This document shows, piece after piece, positions 1 through 8,211 of a stretch of DNA of 64,000 nt. A program made the position numbers and the translations under genes. Numbering within the stretch: position 1 is the stretch's first letter; every line of letters begins with the position of its first letter. Under the pieces are notes generated by a model, which saw nothing but the letters and a program-made list of their open reading frames with translations, was not told the origin of the DNA and did not search any database. The DNA is from Streptomyces sp. NBC_01197 (GTDB lineage: Bacteria; Actinomycetota; Actinomycetes; Streptomycetales; Streptomycetaceae), in NCBI RefSeq assembly GCF_036010505.1, contig NZ_CP108569.1, forward strand, positions 5,509,001-5,573,000. Direction: 5' to 3'.

Positions 1-861
1 TCAGTAGCTGTTCTCGGTACGGGCATCATGGGCGCCGCGATGGCCCGCAACCTCTGCCACGCCGGGCTCGACGTCCGCGTCTGGAACCGGACCCGCTCCA
101 AGGCCGAACCCCTCGCAGGGGTGGGCGCCCACGTCACCGACACTCCAGGTGAGGCCGTCGAGGACGCGGACGTGATCATCACCATGGTGTACGACGGCGC
201 GGCGGCGCTCGAAGCGATGACCGCGGCCGGGCCCTCGCTGAGCGCCGGGACGGTCTGGCTGCAGTCCACCACCGCCGGCACCGAGGGGCTCCTCCCGCTC
301 GCCGCGCTGGCCAGGCAGCGCGGGCTGGTCTTCGTGGACGCTCCGGTCCTCGGCACCAAGGCCCCGGCGGAGAAGGGGCAGCTCACGGTCCTGGCGGCCG
401 GCCCCGGCTCCGTACGCGACGAGGTGGCACCCGTCCTGGACGCCATCGGCTCCCGTACGGTCTGGGTCGGCGACGACGGCACCACGGGAGCGGCCACCCG
501 GCTCAAACTGGTCTGCAACAGCTGGGTGCTGACCCTCACTCACGGCACGGCGGAGGCACTCGCGCTGGCGGCCGGTCTTGGCGTGGACCCGGCGAATTTC
601 CTGGACGCGGTCGGCGGCGGCTCGCTCGACTGCGGCTATCTGCACCTCAAGGCACAGGCGATCGTCACCGAGGACTACACCCCGAGCTTCTCGGTCACCA
701 CGGCGGCGAAGGACGCCCGGCTGATCGTCGAGGCGGGACGCACGGCGGGTGTGCGGCTGGACGTGGCAGCCGCGGGCGCCGAGCGGTTCCGCCGGGCCGG
801 GGCGCTGGGGCACGGAGACGACGACATGGCCGCGTCGTACTTCGCGAGCTTCGAGGCCTGA
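1..861 (+). CDS. NAD(P)-dependent beta-hydroxyacid dehydrogenase, 5' end missing
   Basis: The frame is open from base 1, so the gene begins upstream of the window. The visible protein starts at the Rossmann loop VLGTGIMGAAMARN, which binds NAD(P). It keeps the substrate loop QSTTAG, the DAPVLGTKAPAEKG stretch and the catalytic lysine in LKLVCNSW, the order typical of 3-hydroxyisobutyrate dehydrogenase/tartronate semialdehyde reductase proteins. About 286 residues are visible, so only a few N-terminal residues are lost. These enzymes reduce or oxidise small beta-hydroxyacids or semialdehydes in the cytoplasm, and the substrate cannot be told from sequence. It converges on fabF across a strong hairpin. 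Confidence 0.9.
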   Translation, partial: SVAVLGTGIMGAAMARNLCHAGLDVRVWNRTRSKAEPLAGVGAHVTDTPGEAVEDADVIITMVYDGAAALEAMTAAGPSLSAGTVWLQSTTAGTEGLLPLAALARQRGLVFVDAPVLGTKAPAEKGQLTVLAAGPGSVRDEVAPVLDAIGSRTVWVGDDGTTGAATRLKLVCNSWVLTLTHGTAEALALAAGLGVDPANFLDAVGGGSLDCGYLHLKAQAIVTEDYTPSFSVTTAAKDARLIVEAGRTAGVRLDVAAAGAERFRRAGALGHGDDDMAASYFASFEA

Positions 862-880
862 GACAGGGCCCCGAACCAGG

Positions 881-918
881 CAGGCCCGCCCCTCCCGGAC
901 GGGGGAGGGACGGGCCTG
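881..918. terminator. Bidirectional hairpin terminator
   Basis: A G/C-rich inverted repeat, CAGGCCCG...CGGGCCTG with further pairing inside, lies between the convergent dehydrogenase and fabF stops. There is no clear U-tract, as is common in Streptomyces. It probably ends both transcripts. Confidence 0.7.
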
Positions 919-953
919 TGTGGTGTGTGTACGGCGCGCCGCGTGCCGGGTGA

Positions 954-2216
954 TCAGACCGAGCGGAACGCCAGCATCACGTTGTGACCGCCGAACCCGA
1001 ACGAGTTGTTGACCGCGGAGATCGGCCCCTGCGGCAGCGTCCGCGGCTTGTCCCGGACGATGTCCGCGTTGACGTCCTCGTCCAGCTCGTCGACGTTGAT
1101 GGTCGGCGGAGCCGTGCGGTGGTACAGCGCGAGCACCGTGGCGACGGTCTCGATGCCGCCGGCGCCGCCGAGCAGATGCCCGGTCATCGACTTCGTCGCG
1201 GAGATGGCGACATGGTCGAGGTCGTCGCCCAGCACCTGGCGGAGCGCCTTGATCTCGGCGACGTCACCCTGCGGGGTCGACGTGGCGTGCGCGTTGACAT
1301 GCACGACCTCGGAGGGCTTCAGATCCGTGGTCTCCAGCATGTGCCGCAGCGCCGCCGCGATACCGCGACCGGTCGGCTCCGGCTGCGCGATGTGGTGGGC
1401 GTCCGAGGACAGGCCCTGGCCCACGAGCTCGCAGTAGACCCTGGCGCCGCGCGCGGCGGCGTGCTCGGCCGACTCCAGGACCACGATGCCGGCGCCCTCG
1501 CCGAGTACGAAGCCGTCGCGGCCCTTGTCGTACGGGCGGGAGGCACCCTCGGGGTCGTCGTTGTTCTTGGACATCGCCATCATGTTGGCGAAGGCCGCGA
1601 TGGGCAGCGGGTGGATGGTCGCCTCGGTACCACCGGCGACGACGACGTCGGCACGGCCCGAGCGGATCATCTCGGCCGCGTAGCCGACCGCTTCGGCGCC
1701 GGACGCGCACGCGCTGACCAGCGCGTGAACACCCGCCTGCGCGCCGAGTTCGAGCCCGACGTTGGCGGACGGGCCGTTCGGCATGAGCATGGGGACGGTG
1801 TGCGGGGAGACGCGGCGTACGCCCTTCTCCTTGAGCACGTCGTACTGGTCGAGCAGGGTGGTGATGCCACCGATACCGGAGGCGACGACCGCACCGAGGC
1901 GCTCGGGGTGTATGGCGTCGTCCTCGCCGGCCTTCGCGGTGAAGCCCGCGTCGGACCAGGCTTCACGGGCCGCGATCACGGCGAACTGGGCCGAGCGGTC
2001 CAGCTTGCGGGCGAGGGGGCGCGCCAGGACCTCGCTCGGGTCGACAGCCACCGGGGCGGCGATGCGGACCGGGAGCTCGGCGAAGCGCTCGCCGGTGAGC
2101 GGCTTGACGCCGGAACGGCCTGCGAGCAGACCGTCCCAGGTCGATGCGCTGTCGCCACCCAGCGGTGTGGTTGCGCCGATACCGGTGACGACCACGGTGC
2201 GATTGGTCGGGCTCAC
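954..2216 (-). CDS. fabF: Beta-ketoacyl-ACP synthase II
   Basis: 420 residues, the normal FabF length. The protein condenses malonyl-ACP with a growing acyl-ACP during fatty acid elongation in the cytoplasm. The thiolase-fold Cys-His-His triad is visible: Cys170 in VSACASGAEA, His310 in VNAHATSTPQGD and His347 in SMTGHLLGGAGG. It is the last gene of the leftward fabD-fabH-acpP-fabF operon, 75 bp after acpP. That is the same order as the essential type II fatty-acid operon of S. coelicolor. The start at 2216 gives the expected N-terminus (TVVVTGIGATTPLG near residue 7). No anomaly is seen. Confidence 0.97.
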   Translation of the reverse strand: MSPTNRTVVVTGIGATTPLGGDSASTWDGLLAGRSGVKPLTGERFAELPVRIAAPVAVDPSEVLARPLARKLDRSAQFAVIAAREAWSDAGFTAKAGEDDAIHPERLGAVVASGIGGITTLLDQYDVLKEKGVRRVSPHTVPMLMPNGPSANVGLELGAQAGVHALVSACASGAEAVGYAAEMIRSGRADVVVAGGTEATIHPLPIAAFANMMAMSKNNDDPEGASRPYDKGRDGFVLGEGAGIVVLESAEHAAARGARVYCELVGQGLSSDAHHIAQPEPTGRGIAAALRHMLETTDLKPSEVVHVNAHATSTPQGDVAEIKALRQVLGDDLDHVAISATKSMTGHLLGGAGGIETVATVLALYHRTAPPTINVDELDEDVNADIVRDKPRTLPQGPISAVNNSFGFGGHNVMLAFRSV

Positions 2217-2291
2217 TGGAATTTCTTCTCCACGTGTAGAGGGATCTGAATCACGGCGCCACCGCCGGGTGGCGTCAGCCGCGGGCCTGGG

Positions 2292-2540
2292 TCAGGCCTG
2301 GTGCTTCGAGATGTAATCGGCAGCGTCGCCGACGGTCTTGAGGTTCTTGACGTCGTCGTCCGGGATCTTGACGTCGAAGCGCTCTTCGGCGGCGACGACG
2401 ACCTCGACCATGGACAGCGAGTCGACGTCCAGGTCGTCGGTGAAGGACTTGTCCAGCTTGACGTCCTCGACCGGGATACCGGCGATCTCGTTGACGATCT
2501 CGGCGAGACCGGTGACGATCTCTTCCTGGGTGGCGGCCAT
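2292..2540 (-). CDS. acpP: Acyl carrier protein
   Basis: 82 residues, acidic and helical. It carries the phosphopantetheine attachment motif DLDVDSLSMVE, with Ser41 as the modified residue. It shuttles acyl intermediates among FabD, FabH and FabF. It sits between fabH and fabF in the fatty-acid operon, and this placement argues for primary metabolism and not a polyketide cluster. The gap to fabH is about 80 bp and contains the ribosome-binding site for acpP. Length and motif are standard. Confidence 0.97.
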   Translation of the reverse strand: MAATQEEIVTGLAEIVNEIAGIPVEDVKLDKSFTDDLDVDSLSMVEVVVAAEERFDVKIPDDDVKNLKTVGDAADYISKHQA

Positions 2541-2621
2541 GTTGGCGCTCCTTCGATGTGTAGCGGTGTGTGTCGGGGACTGCTCGGGGTGTTCGAGCGA
2601 ACCGGATTCCTCCGGAATGCC

Positions 2622-3626
2622 CTAGGGGAGGGTAACGACAGTCGCGGCGTAGACGAGACCCGCCCCGAAGCCGATGACCAGCGCGGTGTCGCCGCTCTTC
2701 GCCTGACCGGTCGCCAGGAGCCGCTCCATCGCGAGCGGAATCGAGGCGGCGGAGGTGTTGCCGGTGGTCTCCACGTCACGGGCGACCATGACGTGGTCCG
2801 GCAGCTTGAGGGTCTTCACCATCGAGTCGATGATCCGCATGTTGGCCTGGTGCGGGATGAAGACGTCCAGATCGGCCGCCTCGATACCGGCCGCGTCCAG
2901 GGCCTGCTGAGCGACCTTCGCCATCTCGAACACGGCCCAGCGGAAGACCGCCTGGCCCTCCTGCGTGATCGCGGGGAACTTGGCGCGGCCCTTGCCGTCG
3001 CGGTAGTCCGACCACGGCACGGTCTGCTTGATCGTCTCGGACTTGTCGCCCTCCGAGCCCCATACCGTGGGGCCTATGTGCGGCTCCTGGGACGGGCCGA
3101 CCACGACCGCGCCCGCGCCGTCGCCGAAGAGGAAGGCCGTCGCGCGGTCCTCCAGGTCGGTGAGGTCGCTGAGCCGCTCGACGCCGATCACGAGCACGTA
3201 CTCGGCGGAACCCTCGACGATCATGCCCTTGGCGAGCGTCAGCCCGTAGCCGAAGCCGGCGCACCCCGCCGAGATGTCGAAGGCGGGCGCCTTGTCGGTG
3301 CCGAGCTTGTGGGCGATCTCGGTGGCGATGGCCGGGGTCTGTGCGAAGTGCGAGACCGTCGACACGACCACGGCGCCGATCCGGTCGGCGGTGATCCCGG
3401 CGTCGGCGATGGCCTTGCCGGAGGCCTCGATGGACATCGCGGCCACGGTCTCCTCGTCGGATGCCCAGTGGCGGGTCGCGATTCCCGAGCGGGAGCGGAT
3501 CCACTCGTCGGACGAGTCGATCGTCTCCAGGATCACCTCGTTGGGCACGACCCGGGTCGGACGGTAGCCGCCGACGCCCATGATCCGTGCGTACGGGGCG
3601 CCCTGGCTGGGCTTGATCTTCGCCAT
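2622..3626 (-). CDS. fabH: Beta-ketoacyl-ACP synthase III
   Basis: 334 residues. It starts fatty-acid synthesis by condensing an acyl-CoA primer with malonyl-ACP. In Streptomyces, branched primers (isobutyryl-, methylbutyryl-CoA) are normally used. The catalytic triad is visible: Cys122 in SAGCAGFGYG, His259 in FIPHQANMRII and Asn290 in TTGNTSAAS. The gene follows fabD after only 15 bp, which points to co-transcription. The sequence looks fully functional. Confidence 0.97.
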   Translation of the reverse strand: MAKIKPSQGAPYARIMGVGGYRPTRVVPNEVILETIDSSDEWIRSRSGIATRHWASDEETVAAMSIEASGKAIADAGITADRIGAVVVSTVSHFAQTPAIATEIAHKLGTDKAPAFDISAGCAGFGYGLTLAKGMIVEGSAEYVLVIGVERLSDLTDLEDRATAFLFGDGAGAVVVGPSQEPHIGPTVWGSEGDKSETIKQTVPWSDYRDGKGRAKFPAITQEGQAVFRWAVFEMAKVAQQALDAAGIEAADLDVFIPHQANMRIIDSMVKTLKLPDHVMVARDVETTGNTSAASIPLAMERLLATGQAKSGDTALVIGFGAGLVYAATVVTLP

Positions 3627-3641
3627 GCTCTCTCGGGCTCC

Positions 3642-4586
3642 TTAGGCCCCCGCCGCGTCAGCGGCAGGTGATTGGGTCTCGGCGATGAGGGCGCGGGCCG
3701 CGTCGAGGTCATCGGGTGTCTTGAGCGCCAGCGTCCGCACGCCGGGCATGGCGCGCTTGGCGATGCCCACCAGTGTGCCGCCGGGGCAGACCTCGATGAG
3801 CGCGGTCGCGCCCAGCCGCTGGGCGGTCTCCATGCACAGGTCCCAGCGGACCGGGTTCGAGACCTGGTTGACCAGCCGGGCGATGACGTCGGGGCCGGTC
3901 GCGACCACTTCGCCGTCGGCGTTCGAGATGTACGGGACGGCCGGGTCGGCGACGACCAGGTCCTGCGCCGCCCTGCCGAGTCCGGCGACCGCCGGAGCCA
4001 TGTGGTGCGTGTGGAACGCACCGGCCACCTTGAGCGGCATGACCCTGCGGACCCCGTCGGGCTTGTCGTCGACGAGCGCGGCGATCTGCTCGGCGGTGCC
4101 CGCGGCGACGATCTGGCCGGCGCCGTTCACGTTCGCCGGGGTCAGCCCGAGCTTCTCCAGGTGCGGGAGCACGGTTTCGGGGTCGCCGCCGAGCAGCGCG
4201 GCCATCCCGGTCTCCGTGACGGCCGCGGCCTCGGCCATGGCCAGCCCGCGGGTCCGTACGAAACCGAGGGCCGCCGCGTCGTCGAGGACGCCCGCGAAAG
4301 CCGCGGCCGTGATCTCACCGACGCTGTGTCCTGCGACGGCGTCGGGCACGAAGTCGCCCAGCGCGGAAGCGGACAGCAGACCGGCCGCGACCAGCAGCGG
4401 CTGGGCCACCGCGGTGTCGCGGATGGCGTCCGCGTCGGCCTTCGTGCCGTAGTGGACAAGGTCGAGCCCGATGGCGTCCGACCACGCGGCGACGCGGTCG
4501 GCGGCACCGGGAAGTTCGAGCCAGGGAGTCAGGAAGCCGGGCGTCTGAGCGCCTTGGCCGGGAGCGACGAGTACGAGCACCCTCAC
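3642..4586 (-). CDS. fabD: Malonyl-CoA:ACP acyltransferase
   Basis: Transfers malonyl from CoA to ACP. The N-terminal APGQGAQ loop and the nucleophile elbow GHSVGE (Ser88) are diagnostic. The open frame extends to 4757, but the conserved N-terminus begins at the GTG at 4586 (VRVLVLVAPGQG), preceded by a purine-rich AAGAGAGAGT. This start gives 314 residues, the usual FabD size. A longer start would overlap fasR and the operator-like site. It is the first gene of the fatty-acid operon, 83 bp downstream of fasR, and is expected to be activated by FasR. Confidence 0.95.
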   Translation of the reverse strand: MRVLVLVAPGQGAQTPGFLTPWLELPGAADRVAAWSDAIGLDLVHYGTKADADAIRDTAVAQPLLVAAGLLSASALGDFVPDAVAGHSVGEITAAAFAGVLDDAAALGFVRTRGLAMAEAAAVTETGMAALLGGDPETVLPHLEKLGLTPANVNGAGQIVAAGTAEQIAALVDDKPDGVRRVMPLKVAGAFHTHHMAPAVAGLGRAAQDLVVADPAVPYISNADGEVVATGPDVIARLVNQVSNPVRWDLCMETAQRLGATALIEVCPGGTLVGIAKRAMPGVRTLALKTPDDLDAARALIAETQSPAADAAGA

Positions 4587-4648
4587 ACTCTCTCTTGTGG
4601 ACGGCTCCGGATGCCCGTGGGGAGAGGGACGAAGAACCGTCGGGGTAA

Positions 4649-4665
4649 TTGTTGGTGTCCGACAA
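4649..4665. promoter_or_regulatory. Candidate FasR operator upstream of fabD
   Basis: On the minus strand the sequence TTGTCGGACACCAACAA is an imperfect palindrome (TTGTyGG...CCrACAA) placed 63-79 bp upstream of the fabD GTG and ending 5 bp from the fasR stop codon. FasR is known in S. coelicolor to bind the fabDHPF promoter. Assigning this site to FasR is inference from position and symmetry. Confidence 0.5.
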
Positions 4666-4669
4666 AAGT

Positions 4670-5869
4670 CTAGAGCTGCGTATCCCCGTCGGCCAGGCGC
4701 CCCAGGATCAGAGCGATGCGCAGAGTGAATGCGGAGCGCACATCGGAGGGTGACCAACCGGTGACGTCGGTCACACGTCGGAGCCGGTAACGAACGGTGT
4801 TGGGGTGTACGAAGAGCATCCTGGCCGCGCCTTCCAGACTGCTCGCCTGTTCCAGGTAGACACTCAGCGTTTCCAGGAGGGCCGATCCCGCCTCCTCCAG
4901 AGGTCTGTAGATCTCCTCCACCAACTGCTCACGCGCCGAGGGGTCCGACGCGATGGCGCGCTCCGGCAGCAGATCGTCGGCGAGCACCGGGCGCGGCGCG
5001 TCCTGCCAGGCGTAACCGGCCTTGAGCCCGGCGGCCGCCGCCTGCGCGGACCGGGTGGCCGCGAGCAGGTCGGGCACGATCGGCCCGGCGACCACCGGCC
5101 CTGCCGCGTACGGGCCGATCAGGGCCTTGGCGACCTGGAGTGGATTGTCGTTGCCGCCCGCGATGACGACGAGCCGGTTGCCGAGCACCCCGGTCAGCAC
5201 CTGCACCTTGGCGTGCCGAGCGGCGCGGCGGATCGCCTCGACGGTCAGTTCACTGTCGCCCTCGGGGGCGGTGCCGAGAATCACACAGACATGGTCGGGC
5301 GAGTTCCAGCCGAGCGCGGCGGCGCGGGAGACGGCGCCCTCGTCGGCCTCGCCCGACAGCACCGCGTTGACCACCAGGGACTCCAGCCGGGCGTCCCAGG
5401 CGCCGCGGGCCTCGGCGGCCTGCGCGTACACCTGGGCGGTCGCGAAGGCGATCTCCCGGGCGTAGACCAGCAGCGCCTCGCGGAGGATCGACTCGTCGCC
5501 GGGGGCCGCGACTTCCTCGATCGCGGTCTCCATAACCTCGATCGTGGTGCGCACCATCTCGACCGTCTGCCGCAGCGTGATGGCCCGGGTCAGCTCGCGC
5601 GGGGCGGTGCCGAAGACATCGGTGGAGATCGCCTGGGGGGCCTCGGGGTGCCGGAACCACTCGGTGAACGCCGCGATCCCGGCCTGGGCGACCAGACCGA
5701 TCCAGGACCGGTTCTCCGGTGGCATCGCCCGGTACCACGGCAACGTCTCGTCCATCCGGGCGATGGCGTTCGCCGAGAGCCGGCCGGAGGCCTGCTCCAG
5801 TCGCTTCAGCGTCGCGGCATGCGGATGTGCGGGAGGGGGTCCGGGTGGCGCGGCATCGGATCGGGGCAC
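4670..5869 (-). CDS. fasR: PucR-family transcriptional activator of fatty acid synthesis
   Basis: 399 residues. The C-terminal 60 residues form a PucR-type helix-turn-helix, with signature AARMLFVHPNTVRYRLRRV about 40 residues from the end. The middle resembles the GGDEF-like sensor region of CdaR/PucR regulators. It lies directly upstream of fabD, as in S. coelicolor, where FasR activates fabDHPF and is essential or nearly so. The GTG at 5869 is the furthest start compatible with the pirin promoter on the other strand. The assignment rests on domain plus synteny. Confidence 0.93.
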   Translation of the reverse strand: MPRSDAAPPGPPPAHPHAATLKRLEQASGRLSANAIARMDETLPWYRAMPPENRSWIGLVAQAGIAAFTEWFRHPEAPQAISTDVFGTAPRELTRAITLRQTVEMVRTTIEVMETAIEEVAAPGDESILREALLVYAREIAFATAQVYAQAAEARGAWDARLESLVVNAVLSGEADEGAVSRAAALGWNSPDHVCVILGTAPEGDSELTVEAIRRAARHAKVQVLTGVLGNRLVVIAGGNDNPLQVAKALIGPYAAGPVVAGPIVPDLLAATRSAQAAAAGLKAGYAWQDAPRPVLADDLLPERAIASDPSAREQLVEEIYRPLEEAGSALLETLSVYLEQASSLEGAARMLFVHPNTVRYRLRRVTDVTGWSPSDVRSAFTLRIALILGRLADGDTQL

Positions 5870-5931
5870 GTGGACAAGACTGCCTTATCGGGACCCGGGC
5901 GTGGCGTGGCGGGGCTACGGTGGGCGGCGTG

Positions 5932-6588
5932 ATGGATGTACGGCGCTCCGGCGAGCGCTACCGCGGAGGCGACCCGGCGGCCGGTATCGACTCCCGCCAC
6001 GCCTTCTCGTTCGGCACCTTCTACGACCCGGACAACCTGCGTTTCGGACCGGTCCTGGCCTGCAACGAGGAGCGGCTCGCGCCAGGCGCGGGCTTCGGTG
6101 AACACGCGCACAGCCACACCGAGATCGTCACCTGGGTGGTCGAGGGCGAGCTGACCCACCGCGACTCGACGGGCGGTGCCACGGTCGTACGGGCCGGAGA
6201 CGTCCAGCACCTCTCGTCGGCCGGCGGGGTCCGCCACGAGGAGCGCAACGAGGGCCCGGAGCCACTGGTCTTCGTACAGATGTGGCTGGCACCCCAGGAG
6301 CCGGGCGGCGAGCCGTCGTACGAGACCGTGCGAGGTATCGCGGACGCCACGCCCTTCGCGGTCCCCGCGGCGGGCGCGCTGCTCTCCGTCCGCAGACCGT
6401 CCCCCGGCGAGCGCGTGGCGGTGCCGGACGCGGCGGGGGTGTATCTGCATGTCGTACGGGGTGAAGTGCGGCTGGGGGAGACGGGGTTGGCCCCCGGGGA
6501 CGCGGTGCGGATCACCGGTGAGCAGGGTCTGGACCTGCTGGCGGACACGGCGGCCGAGGTGCTGCTCTGGGAGCTGGAGACGGTCTGA
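5932..6588 (+). CDS. Pirin-family bicupin protein
   Basis: 218 residues starting at the ATG (an in-frame GTG lies one codon earlier). It has the pirin signature GEHAHSHTEIVTWVVEG, whose histidines and glutamate bind a metal, and a second degenerate cupin near the C-terminus. Bacterial pirins of this short type can act as quercetin 2,3-dioxygenases or as redox-linked metabolic regulators. The role here is not known. It is divergent from fasR with a gap of about 60 bp, so the two promoters overlap or abut. Confidence 0.88.
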   Translation: MDVRRSGERYRGGDPAAGIDSRHAFSFGTFYDPDNLRFGPVLACNEERLAPGAGFGEHAHSHTEIVTWVVEGELTHRDSTGGATVVRAGDVQHLSSAGGVRHEERNEGPEPLVFVQMWLAPQEPGGEPSYETVRGIADATPFAVPAAGALLSVRRPSPGERVAVPDAAGVYLHVVRGEVRLGETGLAPGDAVRITGEQGLDLLADTAAEVLLWELETV

Positions 6589-6698
6589 GGCGGGCGGCCC
6601 CGGACGGGAGTGGCCCAGGATCGGCCAATACCGGAACGGCGGCTTCTCTCGGATGAGCACTACTCGGAACGGGGCGTTCCGCCGATAACGGCAAGCGC

Positions 6699-7236
6699 CT
6701 GAGCGGCTTGCGTGCGGGTGTCCGGGTCGAGGGCGCCGGTCGCAGAGTCGTCTCGCAGGCCGGGGTCTTGCTCCTGGCCGAGACGGGCCCCAAGACCGGT
6801 CTGGATGCGGCTATATCGGCGGTGCTCCTGCCGTGGCGCTGGCCGCGGGCAGTCCACGAGCCGGGCAAGATCCTGCTGGATGTCGCGCTCGCGGTGGCGC
6901 TGAGCGGGGACTGCCTGGTCGATGTGTGGGCATGTTGTGGGCCGAGCCGGCCGTGTTCGGGCAAGGTGGCCTCCGACCCCACGGTTCCCGGCTGATCAGC
7001 AAGCCGGCCTCGGGTGGACATCAGGTCCGTTGCCCCGCTGGCCTGGATGCCCCTGCTCGCCCTGACCGGCCAAGCCCGGCTCTGGGAGCCCCGCCGCCTG
7101 CGGCTGTTCTCCACCGCTGCTCAGCTCGTCACCACCGGCCGACCGCCGCTATTCCCACCTCGTCAGGCACTGGCCATGGACCGGCGTGATCATCGATGCC
7201 CTGGACCGGCTCCACGCCCTCTCGAACCACGGCTGA
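6699..7236 (+). mobile_element. Relic of an IS1380-family transposase with internal deletion
   Basis: Two conserved ends of an IS1380-type transposase are fused with most of the middle missing. The N-terminal part (to about 6995) reads like GLRAGVRVEGAG...HEPGKILLDVAL...SGDCLVDV, the usual start of these proteins, and breaks at VASDPT by frameshift. The C-terminal part (about 7015-7236) has MPLLALTGQARLWEP and, in another frame, WPWTGVIIDALDRLHAL before a stop. An intact transposase is about 450 residues, whereas roughly 170 codons survive in at least two frames, so it is dead. Terminal inverted repeats were not recognised. Confidence 0.75.
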
Positions 7237-7372
7237 CCAGCAGCGTTCCCATCCCCGCGCGCAGCACTACCCCGACCGGAGCGGTGGAACCCGGCGCCCA
7301 CCCGGGCGACAGTCGGACGCTCAACCTGCCCAGACTCCGAAAAACCCCACCGGTACTCACCACGAAGGGCCA

Positions 7373-7984
7373 TCAACAAGCTGACGGCCCCTCATGAACG
7401 ATCGAGGCCGGCTGGCTTAGGCCGACTGCGGCGTTGACGATCCGGTCGAGTTCGCGGCGGGCGAGGCCGGCGAACCCGCGATAGGCCGGGCTTGCGGCCC
7501 AGCGCGCGTATGCCGCGCCGAACGCCGCGGTGCCGGCCAGTCCGGCCAGCTCGGCCGTCCCGGCGGCGACGCCCCGAGCCTGCAGCGCTTCGGTCATCGT
7601 CTGGGCAAGCGCGGCGCGTTTGAGTACGGCGCGCTCGTGCAAGGACGCCGAGGAAGCGATCAGGCGTTGACGGGTCGCGGCATGGCGGTGCCGGTCGGCG
7701 TCGAAAACGGGATCGACGGCGAGGACCGCGGCACGCACCAGCTCGAGCGGCGAGGCACCTGGCGCGCCGTCAGCGATGGTCTGCCGGAAGGTGTCGGCGA
7801 GCAGGTCTTGGCCCCAGAACAGCACCTCGGGCTTGTCGGGAAAGTGTCGAAAGAACGTCGCCTTGGTCAGTCCGGCGCGGCCGGCGATCTCGGCGGCCGA
7901 CACCGCCTTGTACCCGCGCTCGGCGAACAACTCGAGGGCGGCTTCCTCTAGCCGGGCGTGCGCGTCCGGTTGCCAGCGGGCCAT
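7373..7984 (-). CDS. TetR-family transcriptional regulator
   Basis: 203 residues. The N-terminal helix-turn-helix is clear (ALELFAERGYKAVSAAEIA, then TKATFFRHFPDKPEVLF, about residues 13-55), and a divergent ligand-binding half follows. It is transcribed away from the short-chain dehydrogenase stub and cupin, and twin repeats in the 107-bp gap look like its operators. It probably represses itself and the divergent genes in response to an unknown small molecule. Its 3' end abuts the IS1380 relic. Confidence 0.9.
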   Translation of the reverse strand: MARWQPDAHARLEEAALELFAERGYKAVSAAEIAGRAGLTKATFFRHFPDKPEVLFWGQDLLADTFRQTIADGAPGASPLELVRAAVLAVDPVFDADRHRHAATRQRLIASSASLHERAVLKRAALAQTMTEALQARGVAAGTAELAGLAGTAAFGAAYARWAASPAYRGFAGLARRELDRIVNAAVGLSQPASIVHEGPSAC

Positions 7985-8003
7985 GACCCCATCATAGCGG
8001 CGC

Positions 8004-8054
8004 GTTGAGACTGGGTCTCGTCAATGTATATGGTGTTGAGACTGAGACTCATCA
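8004..8054. promoter_or_regulatory. Two tandem operator-like repeats between TetR and the SDR stub
   Basis: Two near-identical 20-bp blocks begin at 8004 and 8035. Both start GTTGAGACTG and end CTC(G/A)TCA, and each has internal dyad symmetry (GAGAC...GTCTC in the first). They lie in the divergent promoter region next to a tetR gene, which is where such repressors normally bind. Assignment to this TetR is inference. Confidence 0.6.
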
Positions 8055-8091
8055 CCAGAGCCTTGTCAGGACGGATTCGAGGAGAAAAATC

Positions 8092-8211
8092 ATGGGACGT
8101 CTGACCGGCCGGACGGCCTTCGTCGCCCGCGGATCGACCGGCATCGGGCCGGCCACGACGCCGGGGATGGCCGAGGAGGGCGCTGTGGTCTTTCGCGGGG
8201 TGGGAGCATGA
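8092..8211 (+). pseudogene. N-terminal stub of a short-chain dehydrogenase/reductase
   Basis: 39 codons beginning MGRLTGRTAFVARGSTGIG, the glycine-rich cofactor loop of an SDR (normally TGGSTGIG). It then runs to EEGAVVFRGVGA and stops. The remaining 200 or so residues, including the Tyr-x-x-x-Lys site, are absent, so the product cannot be an enzyme. A good Shine-Dalgarno (GAGGAG) precedes the ATG, and the stop overlaps the cupin start as ATGA. The stub may therefore act only as a leader that couples translation to the cupin gene. Confidence 0.75.

Noticed and set aside
5806..6660. Long minus-strand frame opposite the pirin gene
   Set aside because: It is antisense to a well-supported pirin; its translation is Arg/Pro-rich and shows no family.
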